Below are positions 48,435-57,696 of a stretch of 64,000 nucleotides of DNA, in pieces. Position 1 is the first letter of the stretch. Every line of letters starts with the position of its first letter. The position numbers and the translations under genes were made by a program. Origin of the DNA: Leifsonia sp. EB41. GTDB taxonomy: Bacteria > Actinomycetota > Actinomycetes > Actinomycetales > Microbacteriaceae. The notes beneath the pieces are model-generated. The model saw only the letters and a program-made list of their open reading frames with translations. It ran no database searches and was not told where the DNA came from. The stretch lies in the NCBI RefSeq assembly GCF_041262565.1, contig NZ_JBGCCJ010000001.1:3286001-3350000 (forward strand), given 5' to 3'.

Positions 48435-49214
48435 ATGCAGATCGACGGATGTTCGGCGCTCGTCACCGGCGGCGCCAGCGGCCTCGGCAACGCCACCGCC
48501 AGGGCGCTCATGGAGGCCGGCGCGCGCGTCGTCATCCTGGACCTGCCCAGCTCGGAGGGCGAGAAGGCCGCCGTCGCGCTCGGCCCGCACGCCCGGTTCG
48601 TCCCCGCGGATGTGACCGACGAGGAGCAGGTGCAGGCCGCCGTGGACACCGCAGGCTCCCTCGGCCCGCTGCGGGTCGTGGTGAACTGCGCCGGCATCGC
48701 CACCGCCCAGAAGGTGCTCGGCCGCGACGGCGTCCTCCCGCTGGAGAGCTTCGAGCGCGTCATCCGGGTCAACCTGATCGGCACGTTCAACGTGGTGCGC
48801 CTCGCCGCGGCCGCGATGGCGGAGACCGAAGCGCTCGGCCAGGACGTCCCCGGCGGCCAGGAGCGCGGCGTCATCGTCAACACCGCCTCCGTCGCCGCGT
48901 TCGACGGCCAGATCGGCCAGCCCGCCTACTCCGCGTCGAAGGGCGGCGTCGCCGCGATGACGCTGCCGCTCGCCCGCGAGTTCGCCCGCAGCCTGATCCG
49001 CGTCGTCACCATCGCGCCCGGCATCTTCGAGACGCCGATGATGGCCGGCCTCCCGCAGGCCGCGCAGGACTCCCTGGCGGCCCAGGTGCCGCACCCGTCG
49101 CGCCTCGGCCGCCCCGCGGAGTACGCGCAGCTCGTGCGGTCGATCGTGGAGAACCCCATGCTCAACGGCGAGACCATCCGCCTCGACGGCGCCATCCGGA
49201 TGCAGCCGAAGTAA
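48435..49214 (+). CDS. Short-chain dehydrogenase, probable 3-hydroxyacyl-CoA dehydrogenase (type II)
   Basis: The 259-residue SDR has [25 protein letters not shown] as nucleotide-binding region with an acidic residue for [29 protein letters not shown] with the catalytic YxxxK, and [14 protein letters not shown]. The long insert [24 protein letters not shown] matches the HSD17B10-like type II 3-hydroxyacyl-CoA dehydrogenases. With the thiolase it would complete beta-oxidation of a short acyl-CoA. GAAAGGA is the SD. Confidence 0.85.
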   Translation: MQIDGCSALVTGGASGLGNATARALMEAGARVVILDLPSSEGEKAAVALGPHARFVPADVTDEEQVQAAVDTAGSLGPLRVVVNCAGIATAQKVLGRDGVLPLESFERVIRVNLIGTFNVVRLAAAAMAETEALGQDVPGGQERGVIVNTASVAAFDGQIGQPAYSASKGGVAAMTLPLAREFARSLIRVVTIAPGIFETPMMAGLPQAAQDSLAAQVPHPSRLGRPAEYAQLVRSIVENPMLNGETIRLDGAIRMQPK

Positions 49215-49217
49215 CGA

Positions 49218-49347
49218 CATTCGGCACGAATCGTCGTTTTGGCGCGGCGAAAAGGAACATTCGGCACGAATGCTTCGCCGCCGCGAGAAACGGCATTCGG
49301 CACGAATCGTCGTTTTGGCGCGGCGAAAAGCCACATTCGGCACGAAT
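49218..49347. repeat. Four-copy short repeat between convergent genes
   Basis: CATTCGGCACGAAT occurs at 49218-49231, 49258-49271, 49294-49307 and 49334-49347, with periods of 40, 36 and 40 bp. Each copy is itself a short palindrome (ATTCG-GCA-CGAAT). Spacers 1 and 3 are nearly identical (CGTCGTTTTGGCGCGGCGAAAAG); spacer 2 differs. The array fills the gap between the SDR gene and the RamB-like gene. It contains no gene and may act as terminator or binding array. Confidence 0.85.
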
Positions 49348-49357
49348 GTGCGCGCAG

Positions 49358-50815
49358 TCAGATCCCGGAGTGCGCCTCCAGGAACGTGTACACGTCGGAG
49401 TCGTCCACCCCGGGGAACGACCCCGACGGCAGCGGCGACAGGATGTGCGCGTGCAGGCGCGCGCTCGGCCACGCCTTGCCCGCCCAGTGCCCGGTCAGCT
49501 CGGTCGCCGGCCGCTTGCAGCACGACTCGTCTGGGCAGCGGGACTCGGCGCGCGCCGTCGTCTCCCGGCCGCGGAACCACTTGGCCTGGTCGAACGGGAC
49601 GCCGACGCTGATCGAGTAGCCGCCATCGGCCGTGCTCCCGGTCTGCGTCGAGCACCAGTACGTGCCGGCCGGGGTGTCCGTGTACTGGTAGAACTCCGTG
49701 GTGCGGTTGGTGCGCGCGAACGCGTTCCGGGCGCCCCACTTGCGGCAGACCGTCTGGCCCTCGATCGAGCCGGTGACGTCGGTCGGGAGGGGGAGGCCGT
49801 CGTTCTCGTAGCCCTTGTAGAGCGTGCCGTCGTCGCCGACGCGGAGGAAGTGCAGCGGCATGTCCAGGTGCCGGGTCGCCAGGTTGGTCAGGCGCAACGC
49901 CGCCGCCTCGTGGGTGACGCCGAACGCGTCTCGGAAGTCCTCCACGGCGACGTCCTTCTCCTTCTTGGCCTGCTGCAGGAACGCCACCGCCGCGGCCTCC
50001 GGCATCAGCGCGCACGCCGCGAAGTAGTTGATCTCCAGCCGCTGCCGCAGGAAGTCCGCGTAGCTCGCCGGGCGCTCGTGGCCGAGGAGCCGGTGCGCCA
50101 TCGCCTGCAGCGCCATCGAGCGGAGGCCGTGGCCGCCGGGGATGGAGGCCGGCGGCAGGTAGATGCGCCCGTTCTCCAGGTCGGTGATCGAGCGGGTGGA
50201 GCGCGGGAGGTCGTCGACGTAGATCAGTTCGAAGCCGAGCTGCTCGGCCATCACGCTGACTTCGCGGTGCGTGAGCGCGCCGCGGACGTGGCCCGACGCG
50301 CGCACCTGCTCCTCGGCGAGTTTCTCGATGTCGGGGATGTAGTTGTCCTGCCGGCGCATCCGCTCGCGCAGCTCGGTGTTCGCCCGTCTGGCCTCCTCGG
50401 GCGTCGCGATCGCCTCGCTGGCGCGGCGGGCGAGCTCGCGGTGCAGGCCGACCAGGGCCTCCAGCGTCTCGGTGGGCGTGCCCTTCGTCGGCTTGACGGC
50501 GGGGAGGCCGAGCGAGCCGTACAGCGATCCCTTCTGTGCGCGGGAGAGCTCGATCTCCAGCGCAGCGCGGGCGTCCGGCGGCTCGGCGGACAGCAACTCG
50601 GCGAGCGGGACGCCGAGCGCGGCGGCGAGCGTGCCGAGCAGGGAGACGCGCGGCTCGCGTTTGCCGTTCTCGATCAGCGAGAGCTGGCTGGCGGCGACCC
50701 CGGCAGCGGCGCCGAGCTCGTCCAGGGTCAGGCCGCGCTGCGTGCGGAAGTGTCGGATGCGGTGCCCGAGGGTGGCGACGTCGGCAGTCGCCGCTTCGGT
50801 GGCGAGGGAGTCCAT
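49358..50815 (-). CDS. ramB: RamB/ScfR-like XRE transcriptional regulator of acetate metabolism
   Basis: The 485-residue protein has an N-terminal Cro/C1 helix-turn-helix ([34 protein letters not shown]), a middle ImmA/IrrE-like domain ([35 protein letters not shown]) and a Cys-containing C-terminal DUF2083-type domain ([16 protein letters not shown]). This is the RamB layout of C. glutamicum and Rv0465c of M. tuberculosis, which control acetate and glyoxylate genes. TATTGT lies 6 nt before the ATG. It is divergent from pckG. Confidence 0.85.
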   Translation of the reverse strand: MDSLATEAATADVATLGHRIRHFRTQRGLTLDELGAAAGVAASQLSLIENGKREPRVSLLGTLAAALGVPLAELLSAEPPDARAALEIELSRAQKGSLYGSLGLPAVKPTKGTPTETLEALVGLHRELARRASEAIATPEEARRANTELRERMRRQDNYIPDIEKLAEEQVRASGHVRGALTHREVSVMAEQLGFELIYVDDLPRSTRSITDLENGRIYLPPASIPGGHGLRSMALQAMAHRLLGHERPASYADFLRQRLEINYFAACALMPEAAAVAFLQQAKKEKDVAVEDFRDAFGVTHEAAALRLTNLATRHLDMPLHFLRVGDDGTLYKGYENDGLPLPTDVTGSIEGQTVCRKWGARNAFARTNRTTEFYQYTDTPAGTYWCSTQTGSTADGGYSISVGVPFDQAKWFRGRETTARAESRCPDESCCKRPATELTGHWAGKAWPSARLHAHILSPLPSGSFPGVDDSDVYTFLEAHSGI

Positions 50816-50830
50816 CCCTTCACAATAGCG

Positions 50831-50848
50831 AAAGAATCGCCATTCTTT
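50831..50848. promoter_or_regulatory. Palindrome between ramB-like gene and pckG
   Basis: AAAGAATCGCCATTCTTT is a 7-bp perfect inverted repeat around CGCC, AT rich, directly upstream of the ramB -10 (TATTGT, 50822-50827 on the minus strand). It is a strong candidate operator for the adjacent regulator on both genes. Confidence 0.55.
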
Positions 50849-50931
50849 ACGTGCAGATTCCCACCCGCGGCCATGAATTCTGCTGGATCCTGGATTCACG
50901 CACCGATCTTTCCAACCGAGAGGACGACGGA

Positions 50932-52860
50932 ATGTCCATCGCCGAGCTCCCGCTGACCGACCAGGCCCACGAGGCCGACGCCGACCACGAGACCCACGCG
51001 TACCCGGCGGCCTCCACCCCCGCCGCACGCCACACGCCTGCCACCGAGTCCACCGCACCGACCCGCCCGACCGGCCTCGCCGGCCTGCGCGCCTGGGTCG
51101 CCGAGATCGCCGAACTCACCCAGCCCGAGAGCATCGTCTGGTGCGACGGCACCCCGGGGGAGGCCGACCGGCTGACCAAGGAGCTCGTCGCCGAGGGCAA
51201 GCTCATCCGGCTCAACCCGGAGTGGCGCCCGAACAGCTTCCTGGCGCGCACCGACCCGGGCGACGTCGCCCGCGTCGAGGATCGCACCTTCATCTGCTCC
51301 CTCAAGGAGGAGGACGCCGGCCCTACCAACAACTGGCGCGAGCCGGAGGGCATGCGCGCCGAGCTGCGCGGGGTCTTCGCCGGCAGCATGCGCGGTCGCA
51401 CGATGTACGTCGTCCCGTTCTCGATGGGCCCGCTGGGCGGTCCGATCTCGCAGGTCGGCGTCGAGCTGACCGACTCCGCCTACGTGGCCGTCAGCATGGG
51501 ACTGATGACCCGCGTGACCAGTGCGGTGCTCGACCTGATCGACGCCGGGCAGCCGTGGGTGCCGACCGTGCACAGCGTCGGCGCGCCGCTGATCGACGAC
51601 GCCGGTGTGCGTCACGACGACGTGACCTGGCCGTGCAACACCACCAAGTACATCGTCCAGTTCCCGGAGACGCGCGAGGTCTGGTCCTACGGCTCCGGCT
51701 ACGGCGGCAACGCGATCCTGGCCAAGAAGTGCTTCGCCCTGCGGATCGCGTCGGCGATGGCGCGCGACGAGGGCTGGCTGGCCGAGCACATGCTGCTCGT
51801 CAAGGTCACCTCGCCCGAGGGACGCCCGTTCCACTTCGCGGCGGCGTTCCCGTCGGCGTGCGGCAAGACGAACCTCGCCATGCTGCAGCCGACCATCCCG
51901 GGCTGGAAGGTCGAGACGATCGGAGACGACATCGCCTGGCTCCGGCAGGGCGCTGACGGGAGGCTGCGCGCCATCAACCCCGAGGCGGGCTTCTTCGGCG
52001 TTGCGCCGGGGACGGGCGAGCTGACCAACAAGACCGCGGTCGAGACCCTGTGGGGCAACACGATCTTCACCAACGTGGCGCTCCGCGACGACGGCGACGT
52101 GTGGTGGGAGGGCCTCACCGAGACCCCGCCCGCGCACCTCATCGACTGGCAGGGCAACGACTGGACGCCCGAGAGCGGACGCCCGGCTGCGCACCCGAAC
52201 TCCCGGTTCTGCGTGTCGGCCGCGCAGTGCCCGAGCATCGCCGACGACTGGGACGCGGTCGACGGCGTGCCGATCGACGCCATCCTGTTCGGCGGCCGCC
52301 GCGCCACCAATGTGCCGCTCGTGGCGCAGGCCCGCGACTGGAAGCACGGCGTCTTCATCGGCGCGACCATCTCGTCGGAGAAGACGGCTGCGGCCGAGGG
52401 TACGGTCGGCGAGCTGCGCCGCGACCCGTTCGCGATGCTGCCGTTCTGCGGCTACAACATGGCGGACTACTGGGGCCACTGGCTCGAGGTGGGCGAGAAG
52501 CTCGGCTCGAAGGCGCCGGCGGTGTTCCAGGTGAACTGGTTCCGCAAGGGCGACGACGGCCGGTTCCTGTGGCCCGGGTTCGGCGAGAACTCGCGCGTGA
52601 TCGAGTGGATCGCGCGCCGGGTGGAGGGCACGGCCGGCGCCGCGTCGACGCCGATCGGCCGCCTCCCGCTGGTGGAGGAGCTCGACCTCGACGGCCTGGA
52701 CCTCCCGGCCGAGGACGTCGCCGAGCTCTTCGAGGTCGACCGTGCGAGCTGGCTGGCCGAGTGCGATCTCACCGAGGAGTACTTCGACCAGTTCGGCACC
52801 CGCGTCCCCGCCGCACTCCGCGCCGAGCTCGCCTCCCTCCGCTACCACCTCCACGCGTAG
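50932..52860 (+). CDS. pckG: Phosphoenolpyruvate carboxykinase (GTP)
   Basis: Converts oxaloacetate to PEP in gluconeogenesis. The 642-residue protein has the P-loop [15 protein letters not shown], the metal-binding region GDDIAWL and GFFGVAPGT, and [13 protein letters not shown]. About 40 residues of low-complexity His/Ala/Thr-rich sequence precede the core, so the start could be later; GAGAGGAC before ATG 50932 supports this one. It is divergent from the RamB-like regulator across a 116-bp promoter and ends in a strong hairpin. Confidence 0.95.
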   Translation: MSIAELPLTDQAHEADADHETHAYPAASTPAARHTPATESTAPTRPTGLAGLRAWVAEIAELTQPESIVWCDGTPGEADRLTKELVAEGKLIRLNPEWRPNSFLARTDPGDVARVEDRTFICSLKEEDAGPTNNWREPEGMRAELRGVFAGSMRGRTMYVVPFSMGPLGGPISQVGVELTDSAYVAVSMGLMTRVTSAVLDLIDAGQPWVPTVHSVGAPLIDDAGVRHDDVTWPCNTTKYIVQFPETREVWSYGSGYGGNAILAKKCFALRIASAMARDEGWLAEHMLLVKVTSPEGRPFHFAAAFPSACGKTNLAMLQPTIPGWKVETIGDDIAWLRQGADGRLRAINPEAGFFGVAPGTGELTNKTAVETLWGNTIFTNVALRDDGDVWWEGLTETPPAHLIDWQGNDWTPESGRPAAHPNSRFCVSAAQCPSIADDWDAVDGVPIDAILFGGRRATNVPLVAQARDWKHGVFIGATISSEKTAAAEGTVGELRRDPFAMLPFCGYNMADYWGHWLEVGEKLGSKAPAVFQVNWFRKGDDGRFLWPGFGENSRVIEWIARRVEGTAGAASTPIGRLPLVEELDLDGLDLPAEDVAELFEVDRASWLAECDLTEEYFDQFGTRVPAALRAELASLRYHLHA

Positions 52861-52862
52861 CA

Positions 52863-52901
52863 AACCGCCGAGACGGCAGATTCTCTGCCGTCTCGGCGGT
52901 T
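52863..52901. terminator. Bidirectional terminator after pckG
   Basis: Perfect 18-bp stem (52863-52880 with 52884-52901) with a three-base loop between convergent genes. A third copy of the arm core GCCGTCTCGGCGG follows at about 52917-52929. Confidence 0.85.
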
Positions 52902-52936
52902 GTGCGCCCACTTTGCGCCGTCTCGGCGGCCCGTGG

Positions 52937-54898
52937 TCAGACGAGGAGTTGGTGCTTGGCCAGGTCGCGGTAGAGGGGGGTGCTGGCGACGAGTTCGGAG
53001 TGGGTTCCCACTCCGACGACGCGGCCGTGGTCGAGGACGACGATCTGGTCGCTGTCCACGACGGTGGAGAGCCGGTGCGCGATCACCAGGAGGGTGCGGT
53101 CCTCGGCGACGGCGTCGATGGCCTCCCGCATGAGCTGCTCGTTGCGGCCGTCCAGGCTGGAGGTCGACTCGTCCAGCAGCAGCACCGGGGGAGCGGCGAG
53201 CAGCGCACGCGCGATCGCGAGCCGCTGACGCTCGCCGCCGGAGAGCATGATGCCGTCCTCGCCGACCGGCGCGTCCAGGCCGAGGTCGCTGCGCTCCAGC
53301 ACCTCGGTCAGGTTGACGGCGTGGAGGACGTCGACGCACTGCTCGTCGGTCGCGTCCGGCGTCGCCAGCTTCAGGTTGTCACGCAGCGAACCGGCGAGCA
53401 CCGGAGCGTCCTGCTCGACGTAGCCGATGTTGGAGCGCAACGCGACGCGGTCGAGCGTGCGGACGTCCATCCCGCCGAAGCGCACCTGACCGGCCTCCGG
53501 GTCGTAGAACCGCTCGATCAGCGCGAGGATGGTCGACTTGCCCGCGCCGGACGGGCCGACCAGCGCCGTGCGCTTGCCGCGCGGCACCGTGAAGCTGACG
53601 CCGTGCAGCACCCCGCCGTGCGTCGCGGTCGCGGTGTCGGCGCCGAGCCCGGCCGCCGCCTCCGCCTCGGCGACCACGTCGACGCCGCCGAACGCCCCGA
53701 GGGCGATGCGCTCGGCGTCGGCAGGCGCGGCCGCGACGGCGGACCGCTCGTCGCGCTCCGGCGACGACGGGTAGGCGAACTCCACGTCCACGAACTCGAT
53801 CGCCGGCGCGTGCGGCGCGAGCCCCTCGTTCGCGACGCCGACGGTCATCCCGAGCGGCGCGATCTCGCGGTCGTACTGGTCCTCGGTGGGGAGGTCGAGG
53901 ATCTCCTGGATGCGGCCGAGCGCGCCGAGCGCCGAGTTCACCGCGGTGATCGCGCCGAACGCCTGGCCGAGCGGCAGGATCATCATGAACAGGAAGAGGA
54001 TGAACGCCACCAGGTTCGCGACGGTGATCGCACCGCTGGCGACCCGGAAGCCGCCGACGCCGAGCACCACCAGGAACGACACCTGCATCGCGATGCCCGC
54101 GACCGGCACGACGAGCGCGGAGATCTTGGCGACCTGGATGCCCATCTTCCAGGCTCCGGTCGCGTCGGCGTCCACGGCCGCCAGCTCCCGATCCGTGGCG
54201 TTCGCCGCGCGGATCGTCCGCACCGAGCTGATCGCGCGCTCCACCGCGGCGGCGAGGTCGCCCACCTTGGTCTGCGCCTTCTGGCTGGCGACGCGGATGC
54301 GGCCGGACAGCAGCGTGACCACGACGATGGAGACGGCGACCACGAGAACGGTCAGCCCGAGCAGCACCGGGTCGATGATGAGCATGGCGATGAGCGCGCC
54401 GATGAACGTCAGCGCGCCGCCGATGGCCTCCACGAGTCCCTGCGTGAGCACGGCGCGCAGCAGCGTGGTGTCCGAGCCGACGCGCGACACCAGATCGCCG
54501 GTGCGCCGGGTGTCGAACTCGCTGATCGGCAGGCGCAGCAACCGCGCCACCAGTTTGCGGCGCGACGACAGCACGACGCCCTCGCCGGTGCGCTGCAGGA
54601 GGTAGTGCTGGTAGCCGGAGATGAGCGCGGAGACAACGACGAGCGCGACGAGCCCCCAGACGATCCCGCCCAGTGGCTCGCCCTTGCCCACGATGGTGAT
54701 CACCTGGCTGACCAGCAGCGGCTGTGCGAGGCTCGCCGCGGCGCCGAGCACGCTCAGCACGACGACGAACGAGAGCACGCCGCGGTGCTCGAGCAGGTAG
54801 GGGAGGAGCTGGCTGAACCGCGCGCGCGGTCCACTGTCCGCCTCCCGCCGCGCGAAGGGCGAACGGCGGCGTGGAGCGGCGGTGGTTTCGGTGCTCAT
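52937..54898 (-). CDS. ABC exporter, fused membrane and ATPase domains
   Basis: The 653-residue half-transporter has six membrane helices (about 35-330) and one NBD with GPSGAGKSTILALIERFYD, LSGGERQRLAIARALL and VLLLDESTSSLD, as in MsbA-type multidrug or lipid exporters. A stretch of about 50 Ala/Glu/Asp-rich residues (ERDERSAVAAAPADAERIAL and on) is inserted between the A-loop FAYP and the Walker A strand, which ordinary exporters lack. ATG 54898 has a GAAGGA SD. As a half-transporter it must form a homodimer or use a partner. Confidence 0.9.
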   Translation of the reverse strand: MSTETTAAPRRRSPFARREADSGPRARFSQLLPYLLEHRGVLSFVVVLSVLGAAASLAQPLLVSQVITIVGKGEPLGGIVWGLVALVVVSALISGYQHYLLQRTGEGVVLSSRRKLVARLLRLPISEFDTRRTGDLVSRVGSDTTLLRAVLTQGLVEAIGGALTFIGALIAMLIIDPVLLGLTVLVVAVSIVVVTLLSGRIRVASQKAQTKVGDLAAAVERAISSVRTIRAANATDRELAAVDADATGAWKMGIQVAKISALVVPVAGIAMQVSFLVVLGVGGFRVASGAITVANLVAFILFLFMMILPLGQAFGAITAVNSALGALGRIQEILDLPTEDQYDREIAPLGMTVGVANEGLAPHAPAIEFVDVEFAYPSSPERDERSAVAAAPADAERIALGAFGGVDVVAEAEAAAGLGADTATATHGGVLHGVSFTVPRGKRTALVGPSGAGKSTILALIERFYDPEAGQVRFGGMDVRTLDRVALRSNIGYVEQDAPVLAGSLRDNLKLATPDATDEQCVDVLHAVNLTEVLERSDLGLDAPVGEDGIMLSGGERQRLAIARALLAAPPVLLLDESTSSLDGRNEQLMREAIDAVAEDRTLLVIAHRLSTVVDSDQIVVLDHGRVVGVGTHSELVASTPLYRDLAKHQLLV

Positions 54899-55008
54899 GG
54901 GGGTCCTTCGACAGGAGATTCGGGATGCTGCTTCGACCGTACTTCCTATGGGCTGCCGGTTTGCTGACACTGCAGGAATGTCCGGGGTGCGGGCTACAGT
55001 GCTGAACT

Positions 55009-55935
55009 ATGCCGACGTCTGTCATCACCGCCGCCGACCTGGTCAAGAAGTACAAGGACTTCCCCGCGGTCGACGGCATCAGCTTCGAGGTCGAGGCGGG
55101 GGAGTCGTTCGGTCTCCTCGGCCCGAACGGGGCAGGCAAGTCGACCACCATGCGGATGATCGGCGCGGTCTCCACCCGCACGGCGGGCGAGCTGAGCATC
55201 CTCGGCCTCGACCCCGACCAGTACGGGCCAGAGATCCGGTCGCAGCTCGGCGTGGTGCCGCAGTCCGACAACCTCGACACCGAGCTGCGGGTGCGCGACA
55301 ACCTCATCGTCTACGGGCGCTACTTCGGCCTCCCGGCGGCCCGCGTCCGGCAGCGCGCCGACGAGCTGCTCGCGTTCGCGCAGTTGGAGGACAAGGCCAA
55401 GGCGAAGGTGGACGACCTCTCCGGCGGCATGAAGCGGCGGCTCACGATCGCACGCGCGCTCATCAACGACCCGCGCATCCTGCTGCTGGACGAGCCGACC
55501 ACCGGCCTCGACCCGCAGGCCAGGCACATCCTGTGGGACCGCCTCTTCCGGCTCAAGGAGCAGGGCACCACCTTGGTGCTCACCACGCACTACATGGACG
55601 AGGCCGAGCAGCTCTGCGACCGCCTCGTCGTGGTCGACAAGGGCGCGATCATGGCAGAGGGCACCCCGGCGTCCCTCATCCGGAAGTACTCGACCCGGGA
55701 GGTGCTGGAGGTGCGCTTCGGCTCCGACCGCAACGCCGAGGTCGCGCCGCGGCTGGACGGCATCGGCGACCGCGTCGAGGTGCTGCCCGACCGCATCCTG
55801 GTCTACAGCGACGACGGGGAGGCCGAGCTCGCCCGGCTGACCGAGCGTGGCCTCCACCCGCTCACCAGCCTGGTCCGCCGGTCGAGCCTGGAGGACGTCT
55901 TCCTGCGGCTCACCGGGCGGAGTCTGATCGAATGA
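55009..55935 (+). CDS. ABC transporter ATPase (DrrA/NodI-like)
   Basis: The 308-residue ATPase has GPNGAGKSTTMRM, VVPQSDNLDTELRVRDNL, LSGGMKRRLTIARALIN and LLLDEPTTGLD, the DrrA/CcmA group that pairs with ABC-2 permeases for drug or polysaccharide export. TACAGT lies 8 nt before the ATG with no SD, so the mRNA is possibly leaderless. Two permease genes follow in a tightly coupled operon. Confidence 0.9.
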   Translation: MPTSVITAADLVKKYKDFPAVDGISFEVEAGESFGLLGPNGAGKSTTMRMIGAVSTRTAGELSILGLDPDQYGPEIRSQLGVVPQSDNLDTELRVRDNLIVYGRYFGLPAARVRQRADELLAFAQLEDKAKAKVDDLSGGMKRRLTIARALINDPRILLLDEPTTGLDPQARHILWDRLFRLKEQGTTLVLTTHYMDEAEQLCDRLVVVDKGAIMAEGTPASLIRKYSTREVLEVRFGSDRNAEVAPRLDGIGDRVEVLPDRILVYSDDGEAELARLTERGLHPLTSLVRRSSLEDVFLRLTGRSLIE

Positions 55936-55958
55936 GCTCCCTGGAGTTGATCGAATGA
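55932..55958 (+). CDS. Eight-residue linker ORF between ATPase and permease
   Basis: ATG at 55932 overlaps the ATPase stop (ATGA). It encodes MSSLELIE, and its stop overlaps the permease start (ATGA) at 55955. CTGATCGAATGAG at 55924 and TTGATCGAATGAG at 55947 show it arose by a 23-bp tandem duplication of the gene junction. It could pass ribosomes from one gene to the next. Not a conserved product. Confidence 0.4.
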   Translation: MSSLELIE

Positions 55959-56797
55959 GTGTGACCTCCACAGACGAGGGAACGCGGGCCGCGCTCGCCG
56001 CCTCGGGACGGCCGCGCCGGTTCGGCGCCTGGTACGTCGCCGAGCACCGCTTCCGGGTGATGCGCTCGTACCTCCAGACGCTGCTCGTCACCGGCTTCGG
56101 CAACCCGTTCCTCTACCTCTTCGCGATGGGCGTCGGGCTCGGGAGCCTGGTGAGCGCCCACATGGGGCCGACCGCGGTGAACGGCGTGAGCTACCTGGCG
56201 TTCGTCGCGCCCGCGCTGCTCTGCACGGCCGGGGTCACTGTCGCGAGCGAGGAGTTCACGTACCCGATCTTCCTCGGGTTCAAGTGGAATCCGACGTTCA
56301 CCGGCATCAGCGCCTCCCCGATCGCGCCGGGGCAGATCATCGACGGCGTCGTCATCTCGGTGGTGGCGCGCCTGCTCGGCACCAGCGTCGTCTACTACCT
56401 CTTCATGCTGCTCTTCGGGGCGGTGCCGAGCCCGTGGGGCTGGCTCGCCATCCTGGTCGCGACGCTCGGCGGCCTGGCGTTCGGCGCCCCGGTGATGGCG
56501 TACGTCTCGACGCTGGAGCAGGACACCGGGCAGATCGCGATGCTGATGCGGTTCGTGCTGCTGCCGATGACGCTGTTCTCCGGCACGTTCTTCCCGCTGG
56601 CCGCCATGCCGGTCTACCTCCAGTGGATCGGCTGGATCTCGCCGCTCTGGCACTCCACCGAGCTCGCCCGCGTCTTCGCGTACGGCTACGCCGAGCCGCT
56701 CTGGCTCACGGTCGTGCACGTCCTCTACCTCGCGGCGCTGTTCGTCGTGTTCTGGCAGTGGGCGCGCCGGATCGCGCGACGGAGGCTGAACAAGTGA
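55955..56797 (+). CDS. ABC-2 type permease, first subunit
   Basis: The 280-residue protein has six hydrophobic helices and the ABC-2 pattern (GFGNPFLYLFAMGVGLGSLV, SEEFTYPIFLGFKWNPTF, MTLFSGTFFPLAAMP). It would form the membrane channel together with the next permease, driven by the ATPase encoded at 55009. The end overlaps the next start (GTGA). Confidence 0.87.
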   Translation: MSVTSTDEGTRAALAASGRPRRFGAWYVAEHRFRVMRSYLQTLLVTGFGNPFLYLFAMGVGLGSLVSAHMGPTAVNGVSYLAFVAPALLCTAGVTVASEEFTYPIFLGFKWNPTFTGISASPIAPGQIIDGVVISVVARLLGTSVVYYLFMLLFGAVPSPWGWLAILVATLGGLAFGAPVMAYVSTLEQDTGQIAMLMRFVLLPMTLFSGTFFPLAAMPVYLQWIGWISPLWHSTELARVFAYGYAEPLWLTVVHVLYLAALFVVFWQWARRIARRRLNK

Positions 56798-57624
56798 CCA
56801 CCACCCGCGATCCGCTCATCGAGACCGTCTCACGGTCGCGTCCGCTGCGCGCGCTCTACGCGGGCAACGCGCGCTCGGTCATGCAGCGCGGCTGGTCGGC
56901 CACCCGCAGCACGAACTGGCTGGTCATCGTCTCCGGCTTCTTCGAGCCGATCTTCTACCTGCTCTCGCTCGGCATCGGCTTCGGCAAGCTGGTCGGCGAC
57001 GTGACGACGGCCGGCGGCCAGCAGGTGCCGTACGCCGCCTTCATCGCGCCTGCGCTGCTGGCGACGGCGGCGATGAACGGCGCGGTGTACGACTCCACCT
57101 GGAACGTGTTCTTCAAGATGCACTTCGCCAAGCTGTACGAGGGGATGCTGTCGACCTCCCTCGGCCCTCTGGATGTGGCGCTCGGCGAGATCCTGCTCGC
57201 GCTGCTGCGCGGCGCGCTGTACGCGGTCGGCTTCATGATCGTGATGCAGGTGCTCGGCCTGAATCTGTCCTGGTGGGCGCTGCTCGCCCTCCCGGCGGTG
57301 TTGCTGATCGCGTTCGGCTTCGCCAGCTTCGGGATGGGGATCACCAGCTACATGAAGACGTTCCAGCAGATGGACTGGATCAACTTCATCCTGCTGCCGA
57401 TGTTCCTCCTGTCGGCGACGTTCTATCCGATCACGGTCTACCCGGCCTGGATCCAGTCGATCATCATGGCCCTCCCGCTCTGGCACGGCGTGGAGCTGGT
57501 CCGCGGCCTCACGACCGGCGCCGTCGACCTCGGGATGCTGTGGCACGTTCTCTACTTCGCCGTGATGATCGCCCTCGGCCTCATCCTGACGACGCGTCGC
57601 CTCCGCACCCTCTTCCTCGACTGA
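56794..57624 (+). CDS. ABC-2 type permease, second subunit
   Basis: The 276-residue paralogue of the previous permease has GFFEPIFYLLSLGIGFGKLV, YDSTWNVFFKMHFAKLYEGM and LLPMFLLSATFYPITVYP. The N-terminal stretch SRSRPLRALYAGNARSVMQRGW is cytoplasmic. A heterodimeric channel with the first permease is expected, as in daunorubicin-type or lipid exporters; substrate unknown. Confidence 0.87.
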   Translation: MTTTRDPLIETVSRSRPLRALYAGNARSVMQRGWSATRSTNWLVIVSGFFEPIFYLLSLGIGFGKLVGDVTTAGGQQVPYAAFIAPALLATAAMNGAVYDSTWNVFFKMHFAKLYEGMLSTSLGPLDVALGEILLALLRGALYAVGFMIVMQVLGLNLSWWALLALPAVLLIAFGFASFGMGITSYMKTFQQMDWINFILLPMFLLSATFYPITVYPAWIQSIIMALPLWHGVELVRGLTTGAVDLGMLWHVLYFAVMIALGLILTTRRLRTLFLD

Positions 57625-57631
57625 GCACGCG

Positions 57632-57688
57632 CGAGGGGCACGTCGTTGTCACTTTTGCGCGCGAAAAGTGACAACAACGTGCCCCTCG
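57632..57688. repeat. 57-bp dispersed palindromic element, copy 2
   Basis: Arms of 25 bp (57632-57656 and 57664-57688) with a single mismatch surround the loop GCGCGCG. Length and sequence match the copy at 162-218. It lies between the convergent permease and MFS genes, so here it probably terminates both. Confidence 0.85.
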
Positions 57689-57696
57689 GCGGGAGG

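Noticed and set aside
49218-49347. A possible CRISPR array
   Set aside because: Repeat is only 14 bp, spacers 1 and 3 are nearly identical, and there are no cas genes.
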